From positions 1 through 43,561 of IMG/VR virus record IMGVR_UViG_3300028423_000442: a stretch of DNA of 43,561 nt. The stretch is one strand, 5' to 3'. Under the pieces are notes generated by a model. The model was not told where the DNA came from. It did not search any database and saw nothing but the letters and a program-made list of their open reading frames with translations. Positions 29,383 to 36,616 of this stretch are shown piece by piece (the first letter of the stretch is position 1; each line of letters starts with the position of its first letter). Position numbers and translations under genes: made by a program. The stretch is from a virus.

Positions 29383-31310
29383 GCGAATATCAGAAATTCA
29401 TCGAGGCGAAGTCATTCCGGCATGTAAACGCTGGCTTCTCTTGCCCTGACGAATTGCCCTATCCGCTTTTCGATTACCAGGAGCCGATTGTCAGATGGGC
29501 GTGCAAGCGAGGCAAGGCGGCTGTATTTGCCGATACCGGACTTGGCAAAACCATCATGCAGTTAGCGTGGGCGGATCAAGTGGCTCAATTTACTAAAGGC
29601 CCGGTTCTGGTTCTGGCACCGCTTGCCGTGTCGAATCAAACGATCAAGGAAGGAGAGAAGTACGGAATTGAAGTGCAGAAAGCGAATCCGGGCGCGCCGA
29701 TGTTTGGTCCGCATATCGTGATCACCAACTATGAGCAGCTGCATAAATTCGATCCTGACGTTTTTCGGGGCATAGTTTTGGATGAGTCCAGCATCCTGAA
29801 AGGCATGGATGGTCGTCGTCGGAAAGAAATAACTGAGTTTGGCCGGTCCATTCCGTATCGATTGAGCTGCACAGCCACTCCGAGCCCTAACGATTTCATG
29901 GAGCTTGGCACGCAGGCGGAGTTTTTGGGAATTATGAGCCAGACTGAAATGCTGGCCATGTTCTTTATCCATGACGGCGGCGATGTGTCGAAGTGGCGGC
30001 TAAAGGGCCACGGAGAGAGCAAGTTCTTCCAATGGCTGGCAACGTGGGCAGTCGTGATACGCAAGCCTGATGATCTGGGATTTGATGGATCGCGCCACCA
30101 CTTGCCGCCGGTTATCTATCACTCCCATGTGGTGGAGACGACGCCGGAAGATTCTCTTTTTGTGGAGCCGGCGCAAGGGCTGCAAGATCGCAATAAGGCC
30201 CGCAAAAACTCCGTTGATGATCGAGTGGCAAAGGCCGCTGAAATCGCCGCGAAAATGGAAGGCCAGGTTTTGATCTGGTGCAACCTGAATGAAGAATCGG
30301 AAAAGCTGGCAAAGGCGATTGATGATGCGGTTGAAGTTAAGGGTAGTGATAAGCCGGAGCATAAAGTTAATGCCGTATTGTGGTTTTCGTGCGATAATGA
30401 TTCGGAGTTAATTTCAAGTTATCCGGGGATAGAATCATGGCTGACCAGCAATACTTCAAAGACTATTACCAAAAAAACAGGGAGAAGCGAATCCAGCAAT
30501 CAAGAGAGTGGCAAGAAAAAAACAAAGAACATCGAAAGGAATACATGCAAAGGTACGCAAAATCAAACAGGGAAAAGTTTAGAAGAACACCAGAACAGCA
30601 AGCAGAATACAACAGAAAAAGAAGGGAGCGATACGCAACAGACCGGCAATACAGGGATCGAGAAAGACAAAAAGTCGCAGAATATCAGCGCGCAAATCCT
30701 GAAAAAAGATTTGCAGATAGGCTTAAAAAATACGGAATCACGCCAGAGCAATATAGATCAATGCTCAAAAGCCAGGGGGGCGGATGCGCAATATGCGGGT
30801 CAGAAGACTCCGGGTGCTCAAAAAAAGAAAGGCTACATGTCGATCACTGCCACGAGACTGGAAGGGTCAGAGGGCTGTTATGCACAAACTGCAATCAAGG
30901 CATCGGAAAATTTAAAGATAACGCCGATAGAATCAGATTGGCAGCAGAATACATTGAAAAAGGTACTGGTTAGTAAGCCCCGCATTTTTGGGTATGGCTT
31001 GAACCTGCAAAACTGCCACCAGATGATATTCGTTGGCCTGTCAGATTCGTGGGAGTCCTACTATCAGGCTATCCGCCGTTGCTGGCGATTCGGGCAAACT
31101 GAACGGGTTCATGTTCACGTAGTGAGCGCCGATACCGAAGGCGCGGTTATCGAGAATATCCAGCGTAAGGATCGCCAGAACCAGCTTCTAGGCGAGCGCA
31201 TGGTTGGCCATATGAAGGCGGCAATGGATAAAGAGATATTCGCCGCATCCACCGAAAAAACAGAATACAACGCAACACAAGCAATGGAGATTCCGGCATG
31301 GCTTCAGTAA
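29379..31310 (+). CDS. SF2 (SNF2/DEAD-like) DNA helicase with a nested endonuclease insertion
   Basis: An open frame of 643 codons. Helicase motifs: Walker A ADTGLGKT (51-58), motif II DESS (135-138), motif III CTATP (164-168), and, after a gap, VLVSKPRIFGYGLNLQNC (529-546) with motif VI QAIRRCWRFGQ. Residues about 340-527 do not look like helicase: they are rich in K, N, Q, S, T and E with no hydrophobic core. In another frame this segment encodes an Endonuclease VII-type protein (30437-30973). Without it the helicase would be about 455 residues, a usual size. It is paired with the methyltransferase that follows. Confidence 0.8.
   Translation: MSEYQKFIEAKSFRHVNAGFSCPDELPYPLFDYQEPIVRWACKRGKAAVFADTGLGKTIMQLAWADQVAQFTKGPVLVLAPLAVSNQTIKEGEKYGIEVQKANPGAPMFGPHIVITNYEQLHKFDPDVFRGIVLDESSILKGMDGRRRKEITEFGRSIPYRLSCTATPSPNDFMELGTQAEFLGIMSQTEMLAMFFIHDGGDVSKWRLKGHGESKFFQWLATWAVVIRKPDDLGFDGSRHHLPPVIYHSHVVETTPEDSLFVEPAQGLQDRNKARKNSVDDRVAKAAEIAAKMEGQVLIWCNLNEESEKLAKAIDDAVEVKGSDKPEHKVNAVLWFSCDNDSELISSYPGIESWLTSNTSKTITKKTGRSESSNQESGKKKTKNIERNTCKGTQNQTGKSLEEHQNSKQNTTEKEGSDTQQTGNTGIEKDKKSQNISAQILKKDLQIGLKNTESRQSNIDQCSKARGADAQYAGQKTPGAQKKKGYMSITATRLEGSEGCYAQTAIKASENLKITPIESDWQQNTLKKVLVSKPRIFGYGLNLQNCHQMIFVGLSDSWESYYQAIRRCWRFGQTERVHVHVVSADTEGAVIENIQRKDRQNQLLGERMVGHMKAAMDKEIFAASTEKTEYNATQAMEIPAWLQ
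30437..30973 (+). CDS. Endonuclease VII-type HNH endonuclease nested inside the helicase gene
   Basis: A 178-residue protein in the +2 frame relative to the helicase. Residues 1-95 are a Lys/Arg/Glu/Gln-rich helix. Residues 97-175 fit Endonuclease_7 (T4 gp49-like): YGITPEQYRSML, CAIC (117-120), HVDHCHETGRVRGLLC (134-149), CNQGIGKF. Zinc ligands are Cys117/120 and Cys149/152; active-site His is in HVDHCH. GGGGAT 8 bases before the ATG can act as ribosome site. The stop is only a few bases inside the returning helicase sequence, so the gene fills nearly the whole insertion. Role: homing endonuclease or resolvase. Confidence 0.9.
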   Translation: MADQQYFKDYYQKNREKRIQQSREWQEKNKEHRKEYMQRYAKSNREKFRRTPEQQAEYNRKRRERYATDRQYRDRERQKVAEYQRANPEKRFADRLKKYGITPEQYRSMLKSQGGGCAICGSEDSGCSKKERLHVDHCHETGRVRGLLCTNCNQGIGKFKDNADRIRLAAEYIEKGTG

Positions 31311-32260
31311 TTGATCAAGTTCACACCAACGACTATGCAGCCTATCACGCAGACACGGTAGAAGTGGCGATGGGCCTGCCTGACGATAGCATTGATTTCA
31401 GCATTTTTTCTCCGCCTTTTGAGTCATTATATACATACAGCAACAGTGACCGAGATATGGGGAACAGCAAGGATTCTGACGAGTTCTGGCGGCAATACCT
31501 GTACCTGATCAAAGAGCAATATCGGGCCATGAAGCCGGGGCGGATCATTGCAATTCACTGCATGAACCTGCCGACCAGCAAACAGAATGACGGCTTTATC
31601 GGTATCCGAGACTTCCGGGGCGAAATCATCCGCACCTATCAGGACGCGGGCTTTATCTATCATTCAGAAGTCTGCATCTGGAAAGATCCAGTGGTTGCTA
31701 TGCAGCGGACCAAGGCACTCGGATTGCTGCACAAGACCATCAAGAAAGATAGCGCCATGAGTCGCATGGGCATTGCTGACTACATGGTTATGATGCGCAA
31801 GCCTGGAGACAATGCAAATCCGGTGAGTGGCGAGTTTAACTATTACGTGGGGGACAACCCGGCCCCCGGATTCAAGCGCCATAAGTGGGATGATGGACGT
31901 GAATGCTGGACAGTCGAGGAAGGTAGCCACAACACCAGCGTTGATGTGTGGCAGCGGTATGCCAGCCCGGTGTGGGATGACATTAACCAAACTGACACAT
32001 TGAACTACCGAGAAGGCCGTGATAGCGATGACGAGCGCCACATTGCCCCATTGCAGCTTGATGTTATTCAGCGTTGTCTGCAGATGTGGAGCAAGCCCGG
32101 CGAAATCGTATGGAGCCCGTTTATGGGTATCGGCAGTGAGGGGTATATGAGCCTGAAAGCTGGCCGGCGATTTATCGGGGCAGAGCTGAAAAAATCATAC
32201 TTCGATCTGGCTATCCGCAACATGGAAGCCGCAAAAGAAACGCAATACGATCTGTTTTAA
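31298..32260 (+). CDS. Site-specific DNA methyltransferase (beta-class, N4/N6)
   Basis: A 320-residue enzyme transferring methyl groups from SAM to an amino group on DNA bases. Catalytic motif IV is SPPF (39-42 region, FSPPFESLYTY), and the SAM-binding motif I comes late: SPFMGIGSEGYMSLKAG then FIGAELKKSYFDLA. Motif IV before motif I is the beta-class order; SPPF favours N4-cytosine, N6-adenine is possible. It starts inside the last codons of the helicase gene; such helicase/methylase pairs recur in phages. It may protect phage DNA. Confidence 0.85.
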   Translation: MASVIDQVHTNDYAAYHADTVEVAMGLPDDSIDFSIFSPPFESLYTYSNSDRDMGNSKDSDEFWRQYLYLIKEQYRAMKPGRIIAIHCMNLPTSKQNDGFIGIRDFRGEIIRTYQDAGFIYHSEVCIWKDPVVAMQRTKALGLLHKTIKKDSAMSRMGIADYMVMMRKPGDNANPVSGEFNYYVGDNPAPGFKRHKWDDGRECWTVEEGSHNTSVDVWQRYASPVWDDINQTDTLNYREGRDSDDERHIAPLQLDVIQRCLQMWSKPGEIVWSPFMGIGSEGYMSLKAGRRFIGAELKKSYFDLAIRNMEAAKETQYDLF

Positions 32261-32271
32261 GGAATCAAGCC

Positions 32272-33252
32272 ATGATCACAGTCACCAAAGAAACCCTATC
32301 CCCGGCCATGAAAAAGCTGGCCAAGATTGCAGGCAAGAAAACCAGCCTGCCGATCATGAATCACGTTGCCGTCGATTTTGACGGCAGCACCTTGACCCTG
32401 ACCGCCAATGACGGCAATGCCACCTACAGCGCCCGCATGGAGGCGCAAGGCAAGGCGTGCCAATTCACGACCGAAGCGGATAAGCTGGCCAAGTCGGTTA
32501 ACGCGATGCGGGCCGGTGAGATCCAGCTAACCGACGGGCAGATCAAGCAAGGGCGTAGCCGGATCAAGCTGGATTGCGGCAACTATGACGACTTCCCGCA
32601 ACCGGATTACGGGGCGGCTGAAGAGCTGTCATTTTCTGCCGAGGCGCTAGGCGCGTCTCTGGCGTCCGTGAGTCACTGCATCCCGCAGGACGATGTTCGG
32701 TACTACCTGAATGGCGCGTGCCTGGTAGACGGTAACGCAGTGGCCACAAACGGACACCGCATGGCCTGGACCGATCTGGACTTTGAAGGCAGGATAATCA
32801 TTCCGCAAGAAGCGGTCAGCCAGATCATCGGCATGGATGGCACGGTGTCACTGTCACAAAACCAGCTCATCATTGAAAACGACTCCGAGCGGTTCAGCAC
32901 GAAGCTGGTTGAGGGCAACTATCCAGACTGGAAGCGCGTTGTTCCGACTGGCGATGCCGTTACCGTTAATGCTGACGCGGGCGATATCCTGGAAGCCCTG
33001 CAAGCCGCTCAGATTGGCGGCGAAACGGCACGCTTTGAGTTCTCCGGGGATAGCGTAGCAATCAGCAACAATGGGGCCGAGGCGGCGTTTTCGTGCGAGT
33101 CTGACAGTGATATGACCATTGGCTTTTCGATCAAGTATCTGATGGATGCCGTGAAAGCGTGCGGGGATGGTACAATCGAGATTCAGCTATTTGAGGCTAA
33201 CCGCCCTTGCATTGTTGGCGGCAATAACGTGGTCATGCCAGTAAGGCTATAA
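32272..33252 (+). CDS. dnaN-like: DNA polymerase III beta sliding clamp homologue
   Basis: A 326-residue clamp, shorter than the host's about 366. Conserved features: ITVTKETLSPAMKKLAKI at the start, SLPIMNHVAVDFDGSTLTLTAND, RYYLNGACLVDGNAVATNGHRMA (the strongest family signature), KLVEGNYPDWKRV and the C-terminal CIVGGNNVVMPVRL. No polymerase gene is present, so it probably recruits host Pol III or another clamp-binding protein to phage DNA. An intrinsic terminator follows 7 bases after the stop. Confidence 0.9.
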   Translation: MITVTKETLSPAMKKLAKIAGKKTSLPIMNHVAVDFDGSTLTLTANDGNATYSARMEAQGKACQFTTEADKLAKSVNAMRAGEIQLTDGQIKQGRSRIKLDCGNYDDFPQPDYGAAEELSFSAEALGASLASVSHCIPQDDVRYYLNGACLVDGNAVATNGHRMAWTDLDFEGRIIIPQEAVSQIIGMDGTVSLSQNQLIIENDSERFSTKLVEGNYPDWKRVVPTGDAVTVNADAGDILEALQAAQIGGETARFEFSGDSVAISNNGAEAAFSCESDSDMTIGFSIKYLMDAVKACGDGTIEIQLFEANRPCIVGGNNVVMPVRL

Positions 33253-33259
33253 ATCAACC

Positions 33260-33281
33260 GCCCCGGTTCGCCGGGGCTTTT
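33260..33281 (+). terminator. Rho-independent terminator after the sliding clamp gene
   Basis: GCCCCGG (33260-33266), TTCG loop, CCGGGGC (33271-33277), four T (33278-33281) then GTTT. Very stable stem with a UUCG loop. Partial read-through probably feeds the following small genes. Confidence 0.85.
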
Positions 33282-33294
33282 GTTTGGGTGAGAT

Positions 33295-33465
33295 ATGAGT
33301 GACGACAGAACCGCGCTGCTAGACCGCCTCTCAAAGATGCGAGACAAACGCGACTACCACATGCGCGAAAACAAGAAACTGCGAGAGCGGGTTAGGAATC
33401 AAACGGAGCAGATTGCAGGGCTGGAAATGAAGATCAAACGATTGGAGGAAGAATATGGCCGATGA
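33295..33465 (+). CDS. Small coiled-coil protein
   Basis: A 56-residue basic helical protein, MSDDRTALLDRLSKMRDKRD then LRERVRNQTEQIAGLEMKIK. GTGAG lies before the ATG. It overlaps the zinc-finger gene by 11 bases. Function unknown. Confidence 0.55.
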   Translation: MSDDRTALLDRLSKMRDKRDYHMRENKKLRERVRNQTEQIAGLEMKIKRLEEEYGR

Positions 33466-33658
33466 AATAGACCAGGCAACAGAAGTAGCCGACTTGCACC
33501 TGGAAGCCGCACTTGAAAACGCCAAGCTGAAAGCGCCGGAACGCCGGACGGGCCGGTGTCTTAACTGTTTTGAACCGCTGGATCGGGGCGCTTATTGTGA
33601 CAGCGACTGCCAACGTGATCATGAGATGAGGGTGGGATTTAGAAATGCCAGACACTAA
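33455..33658 (+). CDS. Small zinc-finger protein (TraR/DksA-like)
   Basis: A 67-residue protein: a helix (TEVADLHLEAALENAKLKA) then a C4 finger CLNCFEPLDRGAYCDSDCQRD. The CxxC-(about 9)-CxxxC arrangement and size fit phage relatives of TraR/DksA or simple zinc ribbons. TraR-like proteins bind RNA polymerase, but these have a longer coiled coil. GGAGGAA precedes the ATG. Confidence 0.6.
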   Translation: MADEIDQATEVADLHLEAALENAKLKAPERRTGRCLNCFEPLDRGAYCDSDCQRDHEMRVGFRNARH

Positions 33659-33974
33659 CCCAAAAACACCAAAGGCCGCCACAAACAGCCGCCTTATCTA
33701 TGCCCTGACGGCAGCAATCCGTGCGGGCGATATGGGTATTGCGGGTGTTGTCCGCATGATAAGAAGGGCCGCAAGAAATGACCCAAACCCGCCACCAATC
33801 TCTAATAGAAGCCCTGACCAACGTCGCCATCGGTTACACGGTGGCGCTTCTATCTCAACTGATCGTCTTCCCGCTTGTAGGCGTGGAGGTCGATTTTGCA
33901 ACCAACCTGGAGATCGGCGCTTACTTTACGCTGATTTCTATTTGCCGCAGCTATTTGGTGCGGCGGTATTTTAA
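33645..33974 (+). CDS. Possible protein overlapping the 33778 gene
   Basis: A 109-residue frame. The first about 45 residues (NSRLIYALTAAIRAGDMGIAGVVRMIRRAARN) look like a real amphipathic helical protein, while the rest is Pro/Arg-rich and is probably the frame shadow of the gene at 33778. It overlaps the zinc-finger stop. The true gene may be real only in its first part, with the C-terminus tolerated. Confidence 0.4.
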   Translation: MPDTNPKTPKAATNSRLIYALTAAIRAGDMGIAGVVRMIRRAARNDPNPPPISNRSPDQRRHRLHGGASISTDRLPACRRGGRFCNQPGDRRLLYADFYLPQLFGAAVF

Positions 33975-33990
33975 TCGGAGGAACCAATGA
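33778..33990 (+). CDS. Small membrane protein (DUF7220-like)
   Basis: A 70-residue protein with two hydrophobic segments (ALTNVAIGYTVALLSQLIVFPLV, IGAYFTLISICRSYLVRRYF). The sequence SLIEALTNVAIGYTVAL followed by a Q-x-x-x-FP motif is typical of a small phage family (DUF7220). It lies in another frame of the preceding gene over 197 bases, and the next gene starts in its last codons. Confidence 0.7.
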   Translation: MTQTRHQSLIEALTNVAIGYTVALLSQLIVFPLVGVEVDFATNLEIGAYFTLISICRSYLVRRYFNRRNQ

Positions 33991-34466
33991 ACAACACCTA
34001 CCACGAAAACGACATCAAACAATGGGGTATCGACCGCAACCTAATCGGCCCCACCGGTCAGGCCACGCCAGAGACGCAGGTAAGCAAGTTGCGCGAGGAG
34101 GTGGACGAGATTGCGGAGGAAGTCGAAAAACGCGACAGGGACGCTCTAAGGCTGGAAATCGGGGACGCTTTTGTGGTCCTATGCCAGATTGCCGCCATGT
34201 GGAACATGACCGTGGAAGAATGCGCCGAAGCGGCCTGGCACAAGATCAAGGATCGCAAAGGCATGATGCTTGGCGGGAAATTCGTTAAGGAAGAAAATCT
34301 AAACGCCCTGAAGCTAGCCGGGTTTAGCGCGTATCAGGGCCGGATGTCTATCCAGGTGGCCAAACCTGACGAGCGGGACGCGGCTATCAGCGTGGCAAAC
34401 GCTAACGGTCTGGAGCCTCGCAGTCAGTGGTTTGCGCAGCTCGGGTGTTGGGAGGTGTCGGTTTAA
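33987..34466 (+). CDS. MazG-like nucleotide pyrophosphohydrolase
   Basis: A 159-residue all-alpha NTP pyrophosphohydrolase. Metal-binding motifs are LREEVDEIAEEV (about 36-47, the E-x-x-E part) and LEIGDAFVVLC (about 56-66, the E-x-x-D part), followed by ECAEAAWHKIKDRKG. It hydrolyses (d)NTPs or alarmones; phage MazG may adjust nucleotide pools or ppGpp. The C-terminal region, from about 105, is extra and may be a separate domain. A terminator follows. Confidence 0.8.
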   Translation: MNNTYHENDIKQWGIDRNLIGPTGQATPETQVSKLREEVDEIAEEVEKRDRDALRLEIGDAFVVLCQIAAMWNMTVEECAEAAWHKIKDRKGMMLGGKFVKEENLNALKLAGFSAYQGRMSIQVAKPDERDAAISVANANGLEPRSQWFAQLGCWEVSV

Positions 34467-34472
34467 TGGAGA

Positions 34473-34495
34473 GCGGGCCTAGCGCCCGCTTTTTT
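34473..34495 (+). terminator. Rho-independent terminator between convergent operons
   Basis: GCGGGC (34473-34478), loop CTAGC, GCCCGC (34484-34489), six T (34490-34495). It ends the rightward transcript from 28598. It overlaps the last codons of the leftward VRR-NUC gene. Confidence 0.8.
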
Positions 34496-34898
34496 GTTTC
34501 AGGAAGGCGGTGATTCTGCTCAAAGCGTCATCGCAGCCATGTCCCACAATGACCTCATAACCTACCCGCTCAAGCTCTGGAATCACCTCTTTTTGAGCGG
34601 CGCTTAACCGCCCGCCTTTTTGCCGCTTCATTTCTACCCATAGCCGCCACTCTGGCACAAACAAATCAGGCACGCCCGGCAACAGGCCCTCAAGTGACAG
34701 CTTATGCGCTGTCACCTTGCCCCGCTTGCCGCCATTGGGTACAGAAAAGATAATCACGCCAGGCCACCGCTTTTTGAATTGACTGACAAAGTTGCGATGC
34801 TCGACATGCTCAGACGGGCAACTAGAACGGGATGCCTTCTTGCCAGTTGTCGCAGCCGGTTTCCCTGAAGTCTTCTGGAGGTTGGTCTTTAAACTCAT
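34479..34898 (-). CDS. VRR-NUC domain nuclease
   Basis: A 139-residue PD-(D/E)XK-type nuclease. Motifs: HVEHRNFVSQF (31-41), SVPNGGKRG (52-60), GVPDLFVPEWRLWVEMK (75-91) with catalytic Asp78 and the E-x-K of WVEMK, and Gln102 in SAAQKE. Stand-alone VRR-NUC proteins of phages cut branched DNA such as Holliday junctions. The chosen start at 34898 is supported by AGGAT upstream; the frame is open to 34955, which overlaps the previous gene more extensively. Confidence 0.85.
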   Translation of the reverse strand: MSLKTNLQKTSGKPAATTGKKASRSSCPSEHVEHRNFVSQFKKRWPGVIIFSVPNGGKRGKVTAHKLSLEGLLPGVPDLFVPEWRLWVEMKRQKGGRLSAAQKEVIPELERVGYEVIVGHGCDDALSRITAFLKQKSGR

Positions 34899-35019
34899 CG
34901 CAGTATCCTGTTTTCCGGTTGTATTTATCACAGGTGTAACAGCAAATGGGCGCATTTACAGCGCCCATCCATGCCGAAACATCCAGCCTATGCGAGCCGT
35001 CTGTTTTCTTGTAGGCCAT
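34822..35019 (-). CDS. Small Cys-rich protein
   Basis: A 65-residue protein: MAYKKTDGSHRLDVS, then CCYTCDKYNRKTGYCDEF and a later CDNWQ. The Cys spacing suggests a metal-binding finger. GGAGAGAGT precedes the ATG at 35019; a longer reading from 35103 lies in the helicase gene. It overlaps both neighbours. Function unknown. Confidence 0.55.
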   Translation of the reverse strand: MAYKKTDGSHRLDVSAWMGAVNAPICCYTCDKYNRKTGYCDEFKDQPPEDFRETGCDNWQEGIPF

Positions 35020-36616
35020 ACTCTCTCCTAACAACTTTGTGATATTTTCCGTCCGGTTTGACCCATATCGCGGATGGCGATTCCGTGTATGGCAGCCGTT
35101 CAAGCGCTTCGTCTACGGTCATCTTCGGAGCGCCGTGCTGATCCATCCATTGCTTTGCCCTGGCTTCAGCATAACCGCCATGTTCAAGGCATACCCACTC
35201 GCTAAAAGTTCGCAGCCCACAATGGTAATCCACCTTTACGCTGTCCGGCTTGCCCATTTTCTTGTGCCGTGAGTAGGTGGCGAAATCGACTTCTATCCGC
35301 TCTGCCTTGACCTGGTTACTCAGTATCGGCGCGTCGCTTGCCTTGCCGTCAAAGTTTGGGGGCGGCGGTGGGAAGATGTAGCCGCAATCAGGGCACTCTC
35401 TGGAAGCTATCAGCAACAGGCTGTGACAATCCGGGCACTCTTTCACGGGTGTATCGCCTGGCTCGTCTCCGGCCATTTTAGCCGCCCTGCCTTTGATCTT
35501 ATCGACTGGCCCATGCCGTGAACTGTTTTGGCCGAAATCCAGAACCAGGCAATCAGTCTTGCCTTGCGCTAAACGAGTGCCACGACCGCAAATCTGGACC
35601 CATAGGCCGGGCGATTTGGTGGGGCGAATGACCGCCAACAGATCCACCTCTGGCACGTTGAATCCAGTGGTCAAAACGTCGCAGTTTGTCAGGCAACGAA
35701 TCTTGCCAGCTTTGAAGTCTTCGATAATCTGATCACGTTCGGCGTCTGGCGTTCCGCCGTGGATCATTTCGGCGCTGTAGCCACGCGCCCGGACCTCATC
35801 GCGTATGTGTTCAGCGTGTGCGACACTGACGCCAAAGGCAAGCCAGGACTTTCGGTCCTTGCCGTATTCGACAATTTCAGAGACAGCTTCGCGTGTGACC
35901 GCTTCCTGATCGACCGCCTCGGCAAGCCCCTTTTTCTGAAAATCGCCGCCAACGGTTTTCACGCCACTGGTATCTATTTGCGTGTGCATACCCTTGTGAA
36001 TCAGTGGCGACAGATACCCCCATTCGATCAGGTCGGCAATACCAACTTCATAGGCAATGCGCCCGAATATCCGGCCATCGCCCTGATCTAGTCGCCCGGA
36101 CTGCATACGAAAAGGCGTTGCCGTGTACCCGATGATCTTAACATAGGGGTTGGCCAGCTTTAGATCGTCCAGCAGCTTGCGATACATGCCCTCGGCTTTG
36201 TGCGGGATCAAGTGAGCCTCGTCAACAATGACAAGATCCACCGAGTCCATGTCGAAGCCGTTTTTGTAAACGGACTGAATAGAGGCAAAAACCACCTGCC
36301 CCGAAAAGTCTTTTTTCTTGCTGATGCTGGCAGACGCTATCGAGGTTTTACAGTGCGGCATGACCTCTTTCATCGTGTCGTGGTTCTGCTTTACCAGCTC
36401 CTTAACGTGGACTAGCTGCAAGATTCTGGTATCGGGCCATTGCTCGATAGCCTCACGGATGAATGTCGCCAGTACGGGGGCTTTGCCGCCCCCGGTTGGA
36501 ATGACCACCAGCGGGTTACTGGCCCATGCTTCAAAGTGATCATAAATGGCGTCGATGGATTCGCGCTGATATTGGCGCAGGGCGAACGGGTTGGGGCGCG
36601 GGATGGTTGAGGTCAT
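34988..36616 (-). CDS. DEAH-box SF2 helicase with zinc finger
   Basis: A 542-residue helicase: Walker A IPTGGGKAPV (about 39-48), DEAH in VDEAHLIPH, TATPFRM (motif III), GGTPDAERDQI, LTTGFNVPEVD (motif V) and QICGRGTRL (motif VI). A zinc-binding pair, CPDC and CPDC, lies near 400-420 and is typical of phage helicases of this kind. The Walker A has Ala where Thr or Ser is usual (GGGKA). It opens DNA for the recombination or replication genes around it. ATG 36616 overlaps the preceding stop. Confidence 0.85.
   Translation of the reverse strand: MTSTIPRPNPFALRQYQRESIDAIYDHFEAWASNPLVVIPTGGGKAPVLATFIREAIEQWPDTRILQLVHVKELVKQNHDTMKEVMPHCKTSIASASISKKKDFSGQVVFASIQSVYKNGFDMDSVDLVIVDEAHLIPHKAEGMYRKLLDDLKLANPYVKIIGYTATPFRMQSGRLDQGDGRIFGRIAYEVGIADLIEWGYLSPLIHKGMHTQIDTSGVKTVGGDFQKKGLAEAVDQEAVTREAVSEIVEYGKDRKSWLAFGVSVAHAEHIRDEVRARGYSAEMIHGGTPDAERDQIIEDFKAGKIRCLTNCDVLTTGFNVPEVDLLAVIRPTKSPGLWVQICGRGTRLAQGKTDCLVLDFGQNSSRHGPVDKIKGRAAKMAGDEPGDTPVKECPDCHSLLLIASRECPDCGYIFPPPPPNFDGKASDAPILSNQVKAERIEVDFATYSRHKKMGKPDSVKVDYHCGLRTFSEWVCLEHGGYAEARAKQWMDQHGAPKMTVDEALERLPYTESPSAIWVKPDGKYHKVVRREYGLQENRRLA

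Noticed and set aside
30563-30751. Minus-strand frame inside the helicase/endonuclease region
   Set aside because: Third frame on A-rich DNA, giving a Phe/Cys/Leu-rich product; no ribosome site.
30380-30975. Group I intron carrying the Endonuclease VII gene
   Set aside because: Only about 50 non-endonuclease bases remain on the 5' side and almost none on the 3' side; the endonuclease stop lies in returning helicase sequence. There is no room for a catalytic intron core.
30380-30975. Intein in the helicase
   Set aside because: The insertion read in the helicase frame has no Cys/Ser start with a His-Asn end and no protein-like core. The endonuclease is in another frame, whereas inteins are in frame with the host protein.
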